Assembly: GCF_016093295.1 (NCBI RefSeq)
Contig: NZ_JAEDAL010000001.1
Coordinates: forward strand, 496,001 to 560,000
Source of the DNA: Inhella gelatinilytica
Lineage (GTDB): Bacteria; Pseudomonadota; Gammaproteobacteria; Burkholderiales; Burkholderiaceae_C
DNA: 64,000 nt
Reading direction: 5' to 3'
Shown: piece by piece, positions 1-8,804 of the stretch
Layout: each line of letters begins with the position of its first letter
Numbering within the stretch: the first letter of the stretch is position 1
Program-made: the position numbers and the translations under genes
The notes under the pieces: model-generated
Database searches by the model: none
Told to the model about the DNA's origin: nothing
Seen by the model: the letters and a program-made list of their open reading frames with translations, nothing else

Positions 1-1991
1 CGCTGCAAAACGCCGCGGTGTGACGCTTCCACCAGCATCTGCCACCGCCATTGGTTGGCCACCTTGGCCACGGGGTGGGGCACGGCGGGGTACCAAAAGA
101 GATCCGACTCGCCCGACAGCGCCCGCCCCGCCGCCGCCGCCGCCATGAGAAAGGCCTGCGCCCCGGTCTCATCCCGACTGTCGGCCCGCAGCAAAGCCAA
201 ATGCATAAAGGGCGGCAGACCCGCACTGCGCCGCTCGTCGAGCTGGGCTTGGGCAAAGGCCGGGTAATCGTGCCGCTTCAAGGCCTGATACAGGGGGTGC
301 TCGACCTGGTGGCTTTGAACCCACATTTCGGCCGGGTGGCCGCTGGCACTGCCCGCCCGGCCGGCGCGCCCCGCGGCCTGAATCAAGAGCGCAAACAACC
401 GCTCTGGGGCGCGGAAATCGCTGGAGTACAGCAGGTTGTCGGGGCTGAGGGCCGCCACCAAGGTGACACGGCGAAAGTCATGCCCCTTGGCGATCATTTG
501 AGTGCCCACCAGCACGTCCACCTCGCCGGCATGCACGGCAGCCAATTGGGCCTCCAGGCTGCCGGCGCGCTGGGTGGTGTCGGCATCCAAGCGGGCAATG
601 CGCGCCTGCGGCAGCAAGGCCTGCAACTGCTCCTCCAGGCGCTCGGTGCCCCGCCCAATGGCATCAATGTCCGGGTTACCACAGTCCGGACAAGCCACCG
701 GTACGCGCTCCGAAAAACCGCAGTGGTGACAGCGCAGGCTGCGGTCCCCTTTGTGAAACACGCGCCAAGCACTGCAGTGCGGGCACCCGCTGCGCCAGCT
801 GCACTGACCGCAATGCAGCACGGGGGCGTAACCGCGCCGGTTGAGCAACAGGAGCGATTGCTCGCCGCGGGCCAGACGGGCCTCGATGGCGTGTTGCAAG
901 GTCGGCGCCAGCACGGGGGACGCTCGGTTCAGCTCGCCCGCGCGCGCCGGCAACCGCTTCATGTCCACCAAGCGAACGTCGGGCAGGGGGGCGGCGTCAA
1001 TGCGGCTGCGCAAGTCCAGGCGCTGATACCGGCCCGACTGGGCGTTGTGCCAGGTTTCCAAGGATGGCGTGGCCGAGCCCAGCACCACCGGAACCCCCAA
1101 CCGGGCCGCACGCCAGACCGCCAAGTCCCGCGCGGATTGGCGCGCCCCGTCTTGGGCCTTGAAGCTCGGATCGTGCTCTTCGTCCACCACCACCAGGCCC
1201 AGGCGTGGCAGAGACGCCAGCACCGCCAGTCGCGTGCCCAACACCACATCCGCCTGACCGAGGTGGGCCCGCAACCAATCCCGCAGCCGCTGCGCCGGCG
1301 TCAGCCCCGAGTGCAGGCAGGCCACGCGCTCCGCCCCGAAACGCGCCGCAAAACGCGCCACCAATTGGGGCGTGAGGTTGATCTCGGGCACCAACACCAG
1401 CACCTGGCGCCCTTGGGCCAGGGCGGTGGCCGCCGCTTGCAGGTAGACCTCGGTCTTGCCGCTGCCGGTGAGGCCCCAGAGCAAGCTGGGCTTGACCGGG
1501 GCCACCCCCACGAGCTGCTGTTTGAGGGCGTCCACGGCCACGGCTTGGTCGGCCTGCAGAGTGGGCGCCAGGCCTGAAGCCGGTTCTGCCGCACCCACCG
1601 GACGGAGCTTCTTGAGGCGGCGGGCCAGTTGCTCCGGGGTCAAGTTGGCCAACGGCGCCGGCAAGGCCGAGGCCGCCATCTCGCCCAAGCCCCGCTGGTA
1701 GTACGCCGCCGTAAACGCCACCAAACGGCGCCACTCTTCGCTGAGCGGCGGCAGATTCAACGCGGCTTGGACGGGCTTTAAGGCCGCTGGCGGCACCCCT
1801 TCCGTGTCGTCATCGGTCGGGTCCCACACCACGCCCAAGACCTCGCGCCGCCCCAGCGGCACCCGCACCAGTGACCCGGGTGGCACCCCCTCAGGATGCC
1901 GGTAGTCCAGCGGCGAACCCAGCCCGCTGTGCTGGGGTGTGGGCACCGCCACACGCAGCCGCACTCCAGCGGAATCTGAGCATTCGTTCAC
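1..1991 (-). CDS. priA: Primosomal protein N' (replication restart helicase PriA), 3' end cut by window edge
   Basis: Superfamily 2 DNA helicase that recognises stalled forks and reloads the replisome. The reading frame runs on the minus strand to the left edge, so about 664 codons are present and the C-terminal end (perhaps 70 residues by family length) is missing. Walker A lies in GLTGSGKTEVYLQ (Lys about 179) and the Walker B box is DEEH at about 270-273, followed by the PriA-typical DPSFKAQDG. Paired cysteines forming the zinc-binding insert run from about 394 to 440 (CGQC, CPHC, CHHC, CPDC). The start is taken as GTG at 1991 (VNECSDSAG); the conserved N-terminal domain begins a few residues later, so a GTG eight codons downstream is also possible. 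It lies downstream of hemE on the same strand with its own 245-bp leader. Confidence 0.95.
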   Translation of the reverse strand, partial: MNECSDSAGVRLRVAVPTPQHSGLGSPLDYRHPEGVPPGSLVRVPLGRREVLGVVWDPTDDDTEGVPPAALKPVQAALNLPPLSEEWRRLVAFTAAYYQRGLGEMAASALPAPLANLTPEQLARRLKKLRPVGAAEPASGLAPTLQADQAVAVDALKQQLVGVAPVKPSLLWGLTGSGKTEVYLQAAATALAQGRQVLVLVPEINLTPQLVARFAARFGAERVACLHSGLTPAQRLRDWLRAHLGQADVVLGTRLAVLASLPRLGLVVVDEEHDPSFKAQDGARQSARDLAVWRAARLGVPVVLGSATPSLETWHNAQSGRYQRLDLRSRIDAAPLPDVRLVDMKRLPARAGELNRASPVLAPTLQHAIEARLARGEQSLLLLNRRGYAPVLHCGQCSWRSGCPHCSAWRVFHKGDRSLRCHHCGFSERVPVACPDCGNPDIDAIGRGTERLEEQLQALLPQARIARLDADTTQRAGSLEAQLAAVHAGEVDVLVGTQMIAKGHDFRRVTLVAALSPDNLLYSSDFRAPERLFALLIQAAGRAGRAGSASGHPAEMWVQSHQVEHPLYQALKRHDYPAFAQAQLDERRSAGLPPFMHLALLRADSRDETGAQAFLMAAAAAGRALSGESDLFWYPAVPHPVAKVANQWRWQMLVEASHRGVLQ

Positions 1992-2021
1992 AAGTTCGCG
2001 TCCGGCTTGGCTTTTCTTCGA

Positions 2022-2042
2022 TGATCCACAGGCTGTGGATAA
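2022..2042. promoter_or_regulatory. DnaA-box palindrome in the priA leader
   Basis: Positions 2034-2042 read TGTGGATAA, the exact complement of the consensus DnaA box TTATCCACA. The sequence 2024-2040 is a perfect inverted repeat, ATCCACAG-G-CTGTGGAT, so a second, one-mismatch box (TGATCCACA, 2022-2030) faces the first. The pair lies 31 bp upstream of the priA start codon. The match to consensus is directly visible; DnaA binding or regulation of priA is inference. Confidence 0.55.
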
Positions 2043-2127
2043 CTTTGTGCAAAAAACAAGGTCAGGCGCAGTATCCCCGCCCGCGGTTCGCGGTGCCAAC
2101 CCCGTCGCAAAGCCTGATGCGGTCGAA

Positions 2128-2155
2128 ATTATTCAATCACATCAAATATTTACAA
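2128..2155 (-). promoter_or_regulatory. Candidate sigma70 promoter for priA
   Basis: In an AT-rich patch on the minus strand, TTGTAA (2150-2155) and AATAAT (2128-2133) are separated by 16 bp. They match the -35 and -10 consensus at 4/6 and 5/6 positions. Transcripts would run through the DnaA-box palindrome into priA. The rest of the 1992-2236 gap between hemE and priA shows no coding potential I can support. Confidence 0.35.
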
Positions 2156-2236
2156 GCGAACCGACAACACCGCCGCGGCGTCCACGGCCCGCGCACTCGC
2201 ACCGACCGTTCTGGGGACAACCCGAGTTGACGGCGG

Positions 2237-3322
2237 TCAGCGCAGGGTCTTGGAGTGGCGGTGCACCGCCTCCACCAAGGCCGACACACACTCAATGGGC
2301 GCATGCTGGTTGATGCCATGGCCCAGGTTGAACACATGCCCCCCCCAGCTGCCGTCCGCGCGCTTCGGCCGGCCAAAGGAGTCGAGCAGTTTGATCGCCT
2401 CGGCCTGCACCACCTCGGGCGGCGCAAAGAGCGTCATCGGGTCCAGATTGCCTTGCAGGGCCACGCGGTCTTGGGTGATGGCGCGGGCCCGGCCCAGGTC
2501 CATCGTCCAGTCCACACCCAGCATGTCGGCCCCGGTTTCGACCTGCTCAGGCAACCACAAGCCCCCACCCTTGGTGAAAAGAATGTGCGGCACGCGTTGG
2601 CCGTCAGCCCCCGTGCGCTTGAGGCCGGCCAGCACGCGCTGCGAGGCCGGCAGGGCAAAGCGCAGGTAGGCATCGTGGCTGAGCACGCCGCCCCAGGAGT
2701 CAAACAGCATCACCGCTTGCGCACCGGCGTCGATCTGCGCGTTCAGGTACTGGATGGTCGCGTCCACCAGTTTGTCCAGCAGGCCTTGCATCAGGTCGGG
2801 GCGGCTGTACATCAGGGTCTTGACCTGACGGTAGTCGTCGCTGCCCCGGCCTTCGACCATGTAGCAGGCCAGCGTCCAGGGGCTGCCGCCAAACCCGATC
2901 AGCGGCACCCGGCCGCGCAGGGCTTGGCGAATGGAGGCCACGGCATCGATCACATAGCGCAGACGGTTCAAATCGAACTGCGCCTCGGCCAGCGAGGCCT
3001 CGTCGCGCACGGTCTTGGCAAAGCGCGGGCCTTCGCCCTCGCCAAAGCTCAGACCCAAGCCCATGGCATCGGGCACGGTCAGGATGTCACTGAACAGAAT
3101 CGCCGCGTCGAGCGGGAAGCGCTCCAGCGGCTGCAGGGTCACCTCGGTCGCGTAGTCGGGCGACTGGGCCAGGCCCATGAAGCTGCCCGCCTTGGCCCGC
3201 GTGGCCTTGTATTCGGGCAGGTAGCGCCCGGCCTGGCGCATCAGCCAAACGGGCGTGTAAGGCGTGGGCTGGCGCAGGGCTGCGCGCAGGAAGACGTCGT
3301 TTTGTAGGGGTGCGTAAGCCAT
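2237..3322 (-). CDS. hemE: Uroporphyrinogen decarboxylase
   Basis: Cytoplasmic enzyme that decarboxylates the four acetate side chains of uroporphyrinogen III to give coproporphyrinogen III in haem biosynthesis. The 361-residue protein is full length for the family. It starts [15 protein letters not shown] and carries the signature [13 protein letters not shown], with the catalytic-cleft arginine and the Asp in FSDIL downstream. It also has the glycine-rich [13 protein letters not shown] and, near the C-terminus, the conserved FNLGHGI. An in-frame extension of 32 codons upstream lacks family similarity, so the ATG at 3322 is preferred. It is divergent from the transporter gene starting at 3430 and precedes priA, a pairing common in Burkholderiales. 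Confidence 0.97.
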   Translation of the reverse strand: MAYAPLQNDVFLRAALRQPTPYTPVWLMRQAGRYLPEYKATRAKAGSFMGLAQSPDYATEVTLQPLERFPLDAAILFSDILTVPDAMGLGLSFGEGEGPRFAKTVRDEASLAEAQFDLNRLRYVIDAVASIRQALRGRVPLIGFGGSPWTLACYMVEGRGSDDYRQVKTLMYSRPDLMQGLLDKLVDATIQYLNAQIDAGAQAVMLFDSWGGVLSHDAYLRFALPASQRVLAGLKRTGADGQRVPHILFTKGGGLWLPEQVETGADMLGVDWTMDLGRARAITQDRVALQGNLDPMTLFAPPEVVQAEAIKLLDSFGRPKRADGSWGGHVFNLGHGINQHAPIECVSALVEAVHRHSKTLR

Positions 3323-3429
3323 CCGGCGATTATCCCGGCCGCCCGCGAGCGATCCTTGATGCGGGGCAAGACGGCTCGCGCTGGGCCCGCCACGTTCCGC
3401 GACACTGCGCCCTTCCACCCCCGTTTCAC

Positions 3430-4644
3430 ATGTCGCCCACCGACTGGAGCCTCACCGCCGTTTTTGCCGTGGTCTACCTGGGCATGTTCCTGGGCGGGCT
3501 GCCGCGGCTGAAGATCGACCGCACGGGCATTGCCCTGCTCGGGGCCATCGCGGCGCTGGCCCTCACGGGGGAGCCGCTGGCGCAGGTGGCGCAAGCGGTG
3601 GACTGGCCGACGCTGGCCCTGCTCTTCGCTTTCATGGTGGTTTCGGCCCAGATGAGCCTGGGCGGTTTTTATGGCGCAGTGACCCGCCGGGTGGCCGCGC
3701 ATGCGCTGGGCCCCCGGGCCCTGCTGGCGGCGCTAATTGCTGTCATTGCGGCGCTCTCCGCCGTGTTTAGCAACGACGTCGTGTGCCTGGCCCTGACGCC
3801 ACTGGTGCTGCGCGTGGCCCAGCAACGGCTGCAGGAGCCGCTGCCCTGGCTGGTGGCGCTGGCCTGCGCGGCCAACATCGGCTCGGCGGCCACTTTGATC
3901 GGCAATCCGCAGAACATGCTGATCGGCGCCGTGCTGAACCTGGACTTTGGCGCCTATTTGCAGCGCGCCGCCCTGCCCGTGGTCCTGAGTCTTGGGCTGC
4001 TTTGGGCCTGGCTGGCCCTGAGGTTGCGCGAGGCCCCCTCCGAAGCCAAGCCACTCCCCATGGCGCCCGAGCCCGCCTTCGACGCCTGGCAGTCCACCAA
4101 GGGTCTGGCCGTGGCCGCGGCGCTCTTGGTCGCATTTTTGTGGACCGACTGGCCGCGCGAGGCAGTGGCCCTCGTGGGGGCGGGCGTGCTCTTGGTCAGC
4201 CGCCGCTTGCACAGCCGCGAGGTCATGGGCTTTGTGGACTGGCCGCTCTTGGTGCTGTTCATCGGTCTCTTCATCGTCAACCACGCCTTCGCCCGCACAG
4301 GGCTGCCCGAACAAGCTGTGGCGGCATTGCGCGGCTGGGGTTTGAGCCTGCACGACGGGCCGACGCTGGTGGGCGTCAGCGTGGCGCTGAGCAATGTCGT
4401 CTCCAACGTGCCAGCCGTCATGCTGCTGTTGCCCCACCTGGGTGAGGCCCGAGAAGCTGCGGGCAGCCTGCTGGCCTTGGTCAGCACCCTGGCCGGCAAT
4501 CTGTTGTTGGTGGGATCGATCGCCAACCTGATCGTGGCGGACGGCGCGGAACGCCAAGGGGTCGCCTTGACCCCCTGGGCGCACCTGAAGTTGGCTGCCC
4601 CGGTGGCACTGGCCAGTCTCGCCCTCGCGGTGGCCCTGGGCTGA
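3430..4644 (+). CDS. ArsB/NhaD-type anion or Na+/H+ transporter (SLC13/CitM superfamily)
   Basis: A 404-residue polytopic inner-membrane protein with roughly 10-11 hydrophobic segments. The motifs [13 protein letters not shown] and [16 protein letters not shown] (first half), plus [11 protein letters not shown] and [16 protein letters not shown] (second half), are the two inverted-repeat hairpin signatures of the ArsB/NhaD/CitMHS superfamily. These proteins extrude arsenite or exchange ions for protons. The substrate cannot be read from sequence, and no arsenic genes lie nearby. The ATG at 3430 was chosen over an upstream in-frame start at 3310, which would run through the hemE promoter and start. 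It is followed 32 bp later by folE on the same strand, perhaps co-transcribed. Confidence 0.85.
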   Translation: MSPTDWSLTAVFAVVYLGMFLGGLPRLKIDRTGIALLGAIAALALTGEPLAQVAQAVDWPTLALLFAFMVVSAQMSLGGFYGAVTRRVAAHALGPRALLAALIAVIAALSAVFSNDVVCLALTPLVLRVAQQRLQEPLPWLVALACAANIGSAATLIGNPQNMLIGAVLNLDFGAYLQRAALPVVLSLGLLWAWLALRLREAPSEAKPLPMAPEPAFDAWQSTKGLAVAAALLVAFLWTDWPREAVALVGAGVLLVSRRLHSREVMGFVDWPLLVLFIGLFIVNHAFARTGLPEQAVAALRGWGLSLHDGPTLVGVSVALSNVVSNVPAVMLLLPHLGEAREAAGSLLALVSTLAGNLLLVGSIANLIVADGAERQGVALTPWAHLKLAAPVALASLALAVALG

Positions 4645-4676
4645 CAAGGCCTTTGGGGTCGGTCGACAATTCAGCC

Positions 4677-5387
4677 ATGAGCACGCCCCCCACCCTTCCC
4701 GCCGAACCCCAGAACGACGCCCCCGTCAGCGAGCGCATCCGCTACCGGCTGGTCTCGGCCGGTTGCCGCCACCACGCCAACGACAACATCGCCGCCTTCA
4801 TCGAACCCGGCGAACTGGACGCGCTGCAAGGGGAAGTGCAGGCCAAGCTGCAGGAGGTGCTGCGCGCGCTGGTGATCGACACGGACAGTGACCACAACAC
4901 GCAGGAGACCGCCAAGCGCGTCGCCAAGATGTTTGTGCGCGAGGTCTTTGCCGGGCGCTACCAGCCCATGCCCTCGGTCACCGAGTTCCCGAACGTCGAG
5001 CGGCTCAACGAGCTGATGATCGTCGGGCCCATTCGCGTGCGCAGTGCCTGCTCGCACCACCTGTGCCCGATTCTGGGCCGCGTGTGGATTGGGCTCCTGC
5101 CCAACGAGCACTCCAACCTCATCGGCCTCTCCAAGTACGCGCGCATCACCGACTGGATCATGAGCCGCCCGCAGATCCAGGAAGAAGCCGTCACCCAACT
5201 CGCCAACGAGCTCCAAGAGCGCGTGCAGCCCGACGGCCTGGCCATCGTGATGGAGGCCGACCACTTCTGCATGCACTGGCGCGGCGTCAAGGACACCGAG
5301 ACCAAGATGACCAACTCCGTCATGCGCGGGGCCTTCCTGAAAGACCCCAACCTGCGCCGCGAGTTCCTGACGCTGATTGCCCGCTAA
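4677..5387 (+). CDS. folE: GTP cyclohydrolase I
   Basis: Converts GTP to 7,8-dihydroneopterin triphosphate, the first step to folate and also the entry to queuosine. The product is 236 residues. Zinc ligands of the FolE1 type are visible: Cys125 and His128 in SACSHHLCP and Cys198 in DHFCMHWRG. The conserved stretch IGLSKYARI is also present. An N-terminal tail of about 30 residues, rich in Pro and Ala, is longer than in the E. coli enzyme. A BLUF photoreceptor gene follows after 26 bp, so the two are probably co-transcribed. queC, another user of this pathway's product, lies 1 kb downstream on the opposite strand. Confidence 0.96.
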   Translation: MSTPPTLPAEPQNDAPVSERIRYRLVSAGCRHHANDNIAAFIEPGELDALQGEVQAKLQEVLRALVIDTDSDHNTQETAKRVAKMFVREVFAGRYQPMPSVTEFPNVERLNELMIVGPIRVRSACSHHLCPILGRVWIGLLPNEHSNLIGLSKYARITDWIMSRPQIQEEAVTQLANELQERVQPDGLAIVMEADHFCMHWRGVKDTETKMTNSVMRGAFLKDPNLRREFLTLIAR

Positions 5388-5413
5388 CCCAGATTGCCGT
5401 TGAAGGCCCCGCC

Positions 5414-5830
5414 ATGCTCGTTCGCCTGATCTACGCCAGCCACACCGACGCCAGCGAGGCCGACCTCGCCGCCATCCTGCGCGCCAGCCGCGCCCACAAC
5501 ACGGCCCATGGCATCACCGGGCTGCTGTGCCACAACGACGACTGGTTCGTGCAAGTGCTCGAAGGGGGCCGTGAGGCCGTCAATGTGCTTTACAACACCA
5601 TCGTGCGCGACCCGCGCCACCGCGACGTGACACTGCTGGCCTACCAAGAAATCAAAGAACGCCGTTTCGCCGGCTGGGCCATGGGCCAGGTCAACCTCGC
5701 ACGGCTGAACCCGGCCTTGGTGCTGCGCTACGCCACCACCACGCGGCTGGACCCGTTTGAGCTGTGCGGCGAATCCTTGGAGTCGCTGTTCAAAGAACTC
5801 ACAGCGACCGGCGCCATCGTCTGCAGCTGA
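5414..5830 (+). CDS. BLUF-domain blue-light sensor protein
   Basis: Short 138-residue protein made almost entirely of one BLUF domain, which binds FAD and shifts its hydrogen-bond network on blue light. The functional residues can be placed: Tyr7 in LIYAS, Asn29 in AHNTAHGITGLL, Gln47 in WFVQVLEGG, and Trp88/Met90 in FAGWAMG. All are the residues expected in a photoactive BLUF domain. A C-terminal helix of about 35 residues may serve as the output surface; no EAL, GGDEF or other effector is fused. It sits 26 bp behind folE. The partner protein is unknown. The gene converges with the LemA-like gene on the other strand. Confidence 0.93.
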   Translation: MLVRLIYASHTDASEADLAAILRASRAHNTAHGITGLLCHNDDWFVQVLEGGREAVNVLYNTIVRDPRHRDVTLLAYQEIKERRFAGWAMGQVNLARLNPALVLRYATTTRLDPFELCGESLESLFKELTATGAIVCS

Positions 5831-5858
5831 ACGCCGCCGGCGTCGTGTTCGCCCGCGG

Positions 5859-6392
5859 TCAGAAACGGCCGGCGTCGTGCAGTCCGTAGAGCCCAGCCAG
5901 CAAGCGCGTGGGCAACTCGTCAATCGCCGTGTTGAAGGCATCCACCCGCTGGTTGAACAGCTGCTGCCCAAAGCTGCGCTGCTGCCGCGCCTGTTTGAGG
6001 CGGTCCAGCAGGGCCTGGCACACGGCGTCCTCTTCGTAGGTCAAGAGCGCGAGCACGCGCTGCAGGGCTGCCGCGTGCAGGGCATGCACCACCGCCAACT
6101 GGGCCACGGGCGCGGCCGCATGGGGCTTGGGCTTAACGGCCAGCACGGCCGCCGCCAGTTCCTGACTGTGGGTGCGGAGCGCTTCAAACGCCGCCCCCTC
6201 CTGCGGCAACCATTGCGGCCCCTCCTCGGCCAGTTTCAGGCCCTGCTGGGCCAGCTCATTCAAGCTGGCTTCAAGTTGGGCCCAGGCCGACGCGATGGAG
6301 CCGCGCAGCCGGCTCAGGCGGTTGTAAGCGCCCACGCCCCACAGGACGAGCACCGCCACGGCGGCCCACAAGAGTGCGGTGGTCAGGCTCAC
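5859..6392 (-). CDS. LemA-family-like membrane protein
   Basis: A 177-residue protein with one N-terminal transmembrane helix (about residues 4-20) followed by the LemA hallmark [24 protein letters not shown] and a long alpha-helical region. The C-terminal half is poorly conserved compared with typical LemA proteins, which have a IDVQLKRR segment here, so this is a divergent member. Function of the family is not settled; it probably presents a periplasmic helical bundle. The start is GTG at 6392, which shares GTGA with the stop of queC, indicating translational coupling to that gene. An internal longer frame starting further upstream lies inside queC and was rejected. Confidence 0.7.
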   Translation of the reverse strand: MSLTTALLWAAVAVLVLWGVGAYNRLSRLRGSIASAWAQLEASLNELAQQGLKLAEEGPQWLPQEGAAFEALRTHSQELAAAVLAVKPKPHAAAPVAQLAVVHALHAAALQRVLALLTYEEDAVCQALLDRLKQARQQRSFGQQLFNQRVDAFNTAIDELPTRLLAGLYGLHDAGRF

Positions 6393-7105
6393 GCCGCCCC
6401 CGCCAGAAAGCGCGCATGGCCGGCCGCGCGCAGCTCGCAAGCCGGGCAGTGGCCACACCCGTGGCCCCAGGCGTGCAGGGTGCCGCGCTCGCCCAGGTAG
6501 CAGGTGTGGGTGTGCTCGATGATCAAGTCGTTTAGCGCCCCCCCGCCCAACGACTCGCTCAAGCCCCAGGTCTGCGCTTTGGTGAGAAACATCAGCGGCG
6601 TTTCGATCGTCATGGCACTGTCCAACCCCAGCGAGAGCGCGACCTGCTGCGCCTTGATCGTGTTGTCCCGGCAGTCCGGATAGCCCGAAAAATCGGTCTC
6701 GCACATGCCCCCAACGAGCACCGTGGCCCCGCGGCGGTAGGCCACGGTGGCGGCCAGCGTCAGGAAGAGCAGATTGCGGCCCGGCACAAAGGTATTGGGC
6801 AAGCCGTTGGCCTGCAACTCAATGGCGCGCTCTTGCGTCAGGGCGCAGTCGCTGATCTGGGCCAACAGCCCCAGATCGAGCACATGGTCCTCGCCCAAAC
6901 GCGCCGCCCACTCGGGAAACTGGCGCTGGATCTCGGCTCGCACGGTCTGGCGGCAGTCCAGCTCGATGCGGTGGCGCTGGCGGTAGTCAAAGCCCAGCGT
7001 CTCCACCCGCGCAAAACGGCTCAGCGCCCAAGCTAGGCAAACGGTGGAGTCTTGTCCACCCGAAAACAGCACCAGGGCGGTGCGGGGGTCGGTCGTGCTC
7101 AGCAT
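6389..7105 (-). CDS. queC: 7-cyano-7-deazaguanine synthase
   Basis: ATP-dependent enzyme converting 7-carboxy-7-deazaguanine to preQ0 in queuosine biosynthesis. The 238-residue protein has the PP-loop motif [14 protein letters not shown] near the N-terminus, the substrate region [13 protein letters not shown], and [14 protein letters not shown]. The C-terminal zinc cluster Cys-x-x-Cys-x-x-Cys is in [11 protein letters not shown], together with an upstream Cys in HTCYLGE. The ATG at 7105 gives a family-normal N-terminus ([13 protein letters not shown]); the longer in-frame extension overlaps the divergent gene at 7158. No other que genes are in the window. Confidence 0.96.
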   Translation of the reverse strand: MLSTTDPRTALVLFSGGQDSTVCLAWALSRFARVETLGFDYRQRHRIELDCRQTVRAEIQRQFPEWAARLGEDHVLDLGLLAQISDCALTQERAIELQANGLPNTFVPGRNLLFLTLAATVAYRRGATVLVGGMCETDFSGYPDCRDNTIKAQQVALSLGLDSAMTIETPLMFLTKAQTWGLSESLGGGALNDLIIEHTHTCYLGERGTLHAWGHGCGHCPACELRAAGHARFLAGAA

Positions 7106-7157
7106 GGGTGCGAGTGTGTCATGTGATGATCCAGCGCCTATTTTCGGGAGGGCTGAG

Positions 7158-8765
7158 ATGCCGCGCTCACACACACCAATCCGCACCGTTTTGGGGGTCC
7201 TGGCCTTAAGCGGGGCACAGGGCGGCATGGCCGCACCGGCCCCCCACCCCGTGATCCAAGCCGTGGTCTTCCCCGGCGGCGCGGAGCTGCTGCGGGTCGT
7301 CCCAGTGGCCGCGGGTGCCGGCGAGGTGGTGCTGAACTGCCTACCCGCGCGCCTGGAGGTCGACACCCTGCAGGCCACGCCCAGCGCCGCGAGCAGCGGC
7401 TTGGTGGTGGGCGACCTGCGCGTGGAAACGCTGAGCCCGGAACACGCCACCGGCTGCAGCGCCAACGCACCGCTGGACGCGCGCATTGCGGCGCTGGAAG
7501 AACAGCGCGCCCTGCTACAGGCCGACCGCGATGCGCTGGACCTGGCTTTGACCTATCTGCGCAAAGCCGAACCTAGTGAAGGCAAGGCCGTCGCCGCCGA
7601 CGGGGTGGAAGCCCTGCGCCGACAAGGCGCCCAAGCCCTCAAGGCCCAGGCCAAATTCAAGCAGGCGCTGGACGCGCTGGAGCGCGAGCTGGCCCCGCTG
7701 CAGGCCCAGCGCGAGCAGGAGCGCAAGCGCGTGCCGAGCTGGCTGCGCGTCACCGTGCGCGTGGCCGCTTCGCAGGCAGGGCAACTGGAGCTGCGTTACC
7801 AGACGCGCTTCGCCAGTTGGCAGCCCCAGTACCGGGCCGACCTGCGCACGCAGCAGAACCAGCTCCGTCTGGAGCGACTGGCCGAGGTCAAGCAGGCCAC
7901 GGGCGAAGCCTGGGACGGCGTGACGCTGACCCTCAGCACGCGACAGCCGCAGCGGGCCACCGGCTTGCGGCCGGTGCAGCCTTGGACACTTGTCAAAGCC
8001 GAACCCGTCGAATCCCCGCCACCACCGATGTACGACACCCGACCGGCTCCGGCTCCCATGGCCATCGCGCCGCGCTCGTTGGAAAAGTTGAGCGTCACCG
8101 GCAGCCGCGTGGCCGAAGAAACCTTCACCCCACTGCGCGTGGACAGCGACGTGGATGCCCAGTTCACCGTGCCCGGCCGGGTCTCGCTCGCGGGCGATTC
8201 CGAGCTGCGCAGCTTCTCGCTCGAAACCCTGAGCTGGCCCGCGCAGGTGCGCGCCCACGTGCAGCCGGCGCACGGGGCCCAGGCCTACACCCTGGCCCTG
8301 TTCAAGCGCCCCGAGGGCTTTTTCCCGCGCGGCGCGCTGCAGCTGATGCGCGACGGCCAGTGGGTGGGCAAGTCGCAGTGGGTGGTGACGGACGAGACCG
8401 AACAAAGCCAGTTCTTCGGCCCTGAGGACCGGGTGCGCGTGCGCATCGAGCCCGAGCGCCGCGATGCGGGCGAAAAGGGCTTTATTGGCTCGCGCCGCGT
8501 GGCCACCCTGGGCCGCGCCTGGGTGTTGGAGAACCTGGCCGGCAAACCGCTGGATGTGCAACTGGTCGAGGCCAGCCCGCACCCGCAGCACCAGGACATC
8601 GAGGTGCAGCGCCAGTTCAACCCGCCGCCCACCGAGCTGCGCTGGCGCGAACTCGACGGTGTGGTGCTGTGGCGCGCCACGCTCGCACCCAAGCAAAGCC
8701 AGCGCTTCACGGCGGACTACCAGATCAGCGCCCCCAAGGACTTGCGCGTCACCGGCTGGCCCTGA
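7158..8765 (+). CDS. DUF4139 / MuiA-like exported protein
   Basis: A 535-residue protein with a likely signal peptide ([19 protein letters not shown]..., cleavage near AAPAP). A short N-terminal DUF4140-like beta domain follows, then a long coiled-coil segment at about residues 110-190 (repeated [18 protein letters not shown]). The large C-terminal DUF4139 region ends in [13 protein letters not shown]. Members are described as mucoidy-inhibitor A-like; the biochemical role is unknown to me. Near residue 310, in a proline-rich insert, is [11 protein letters not shown], which resembles the start of TonB-dependent-receptor plug regions. It is divergent from queC, with 52 bp between start codons, and followed by recQ after 39 bp. 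Confidence 0.75.
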   Translation: MPRSHTPIRTVLGVLALSGAQGGMAAPAPHPVIQAVVFPGGAELLRVVPVAAGAGEVVLNCLPARLEVDTLQATPSAASSGLVVGDLRVETLSPEHATGCSANAPLDARIAALEEQRALLQADRDALDLALTYLRKAEPSEGKAVAADGVEALRRQGAQALKAQAKFKQALDALERELAPLQAQREQERKRVPSWLRVTVRVAASQAGQLELRYQTRFASWQPQYRADLRTQQNQLRLERLAEVKQATGEAWDGVTLTLSTRQPQRATGLRPVQPWTLVKAEPVESPPPPMYDTRPAPAPMAIAPRSLEKLSVTGSRVAEETFTPLRVDSDVDAQFTVPGRVSLAGDSELRSFSLETLSWPAQVRAHVQPAHGAQAYTLALFKRPEGFFPRGALQLMRDGQWVGKSQWVVTDETEQSQFFGPEDRVRVRIEPERRDAGEKGFIGSRRVATLGRAWVLENLAGKPLDVQLVEASPHPQHQDIEVQRQFNPPPTELRWRELDGVVLWRATLAPKQSQRFTADYQISAPKDLRVTGWP

Positions 8766-8804
8766 GGCCAGCGCCAAGGCCCGGGGGACGACAATCGCGC
8801 CCCC

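Noticed and set aside
51-1577. A 508-codon plus-strand frame at the left end
   Set aside because: It is antisense to priA, whose helicase and zinc motifs are unmistakable on the minus strand.
5836-5879. 12-bp direct repeat GCCGGCGTCGTG between the BLUF and LemA-like genes (5836-5847 and 5868-5879)
   Set aside because: Only two copies, one inside the LemA-like coding end; not enough to call an attachment site or a mobile element scar.
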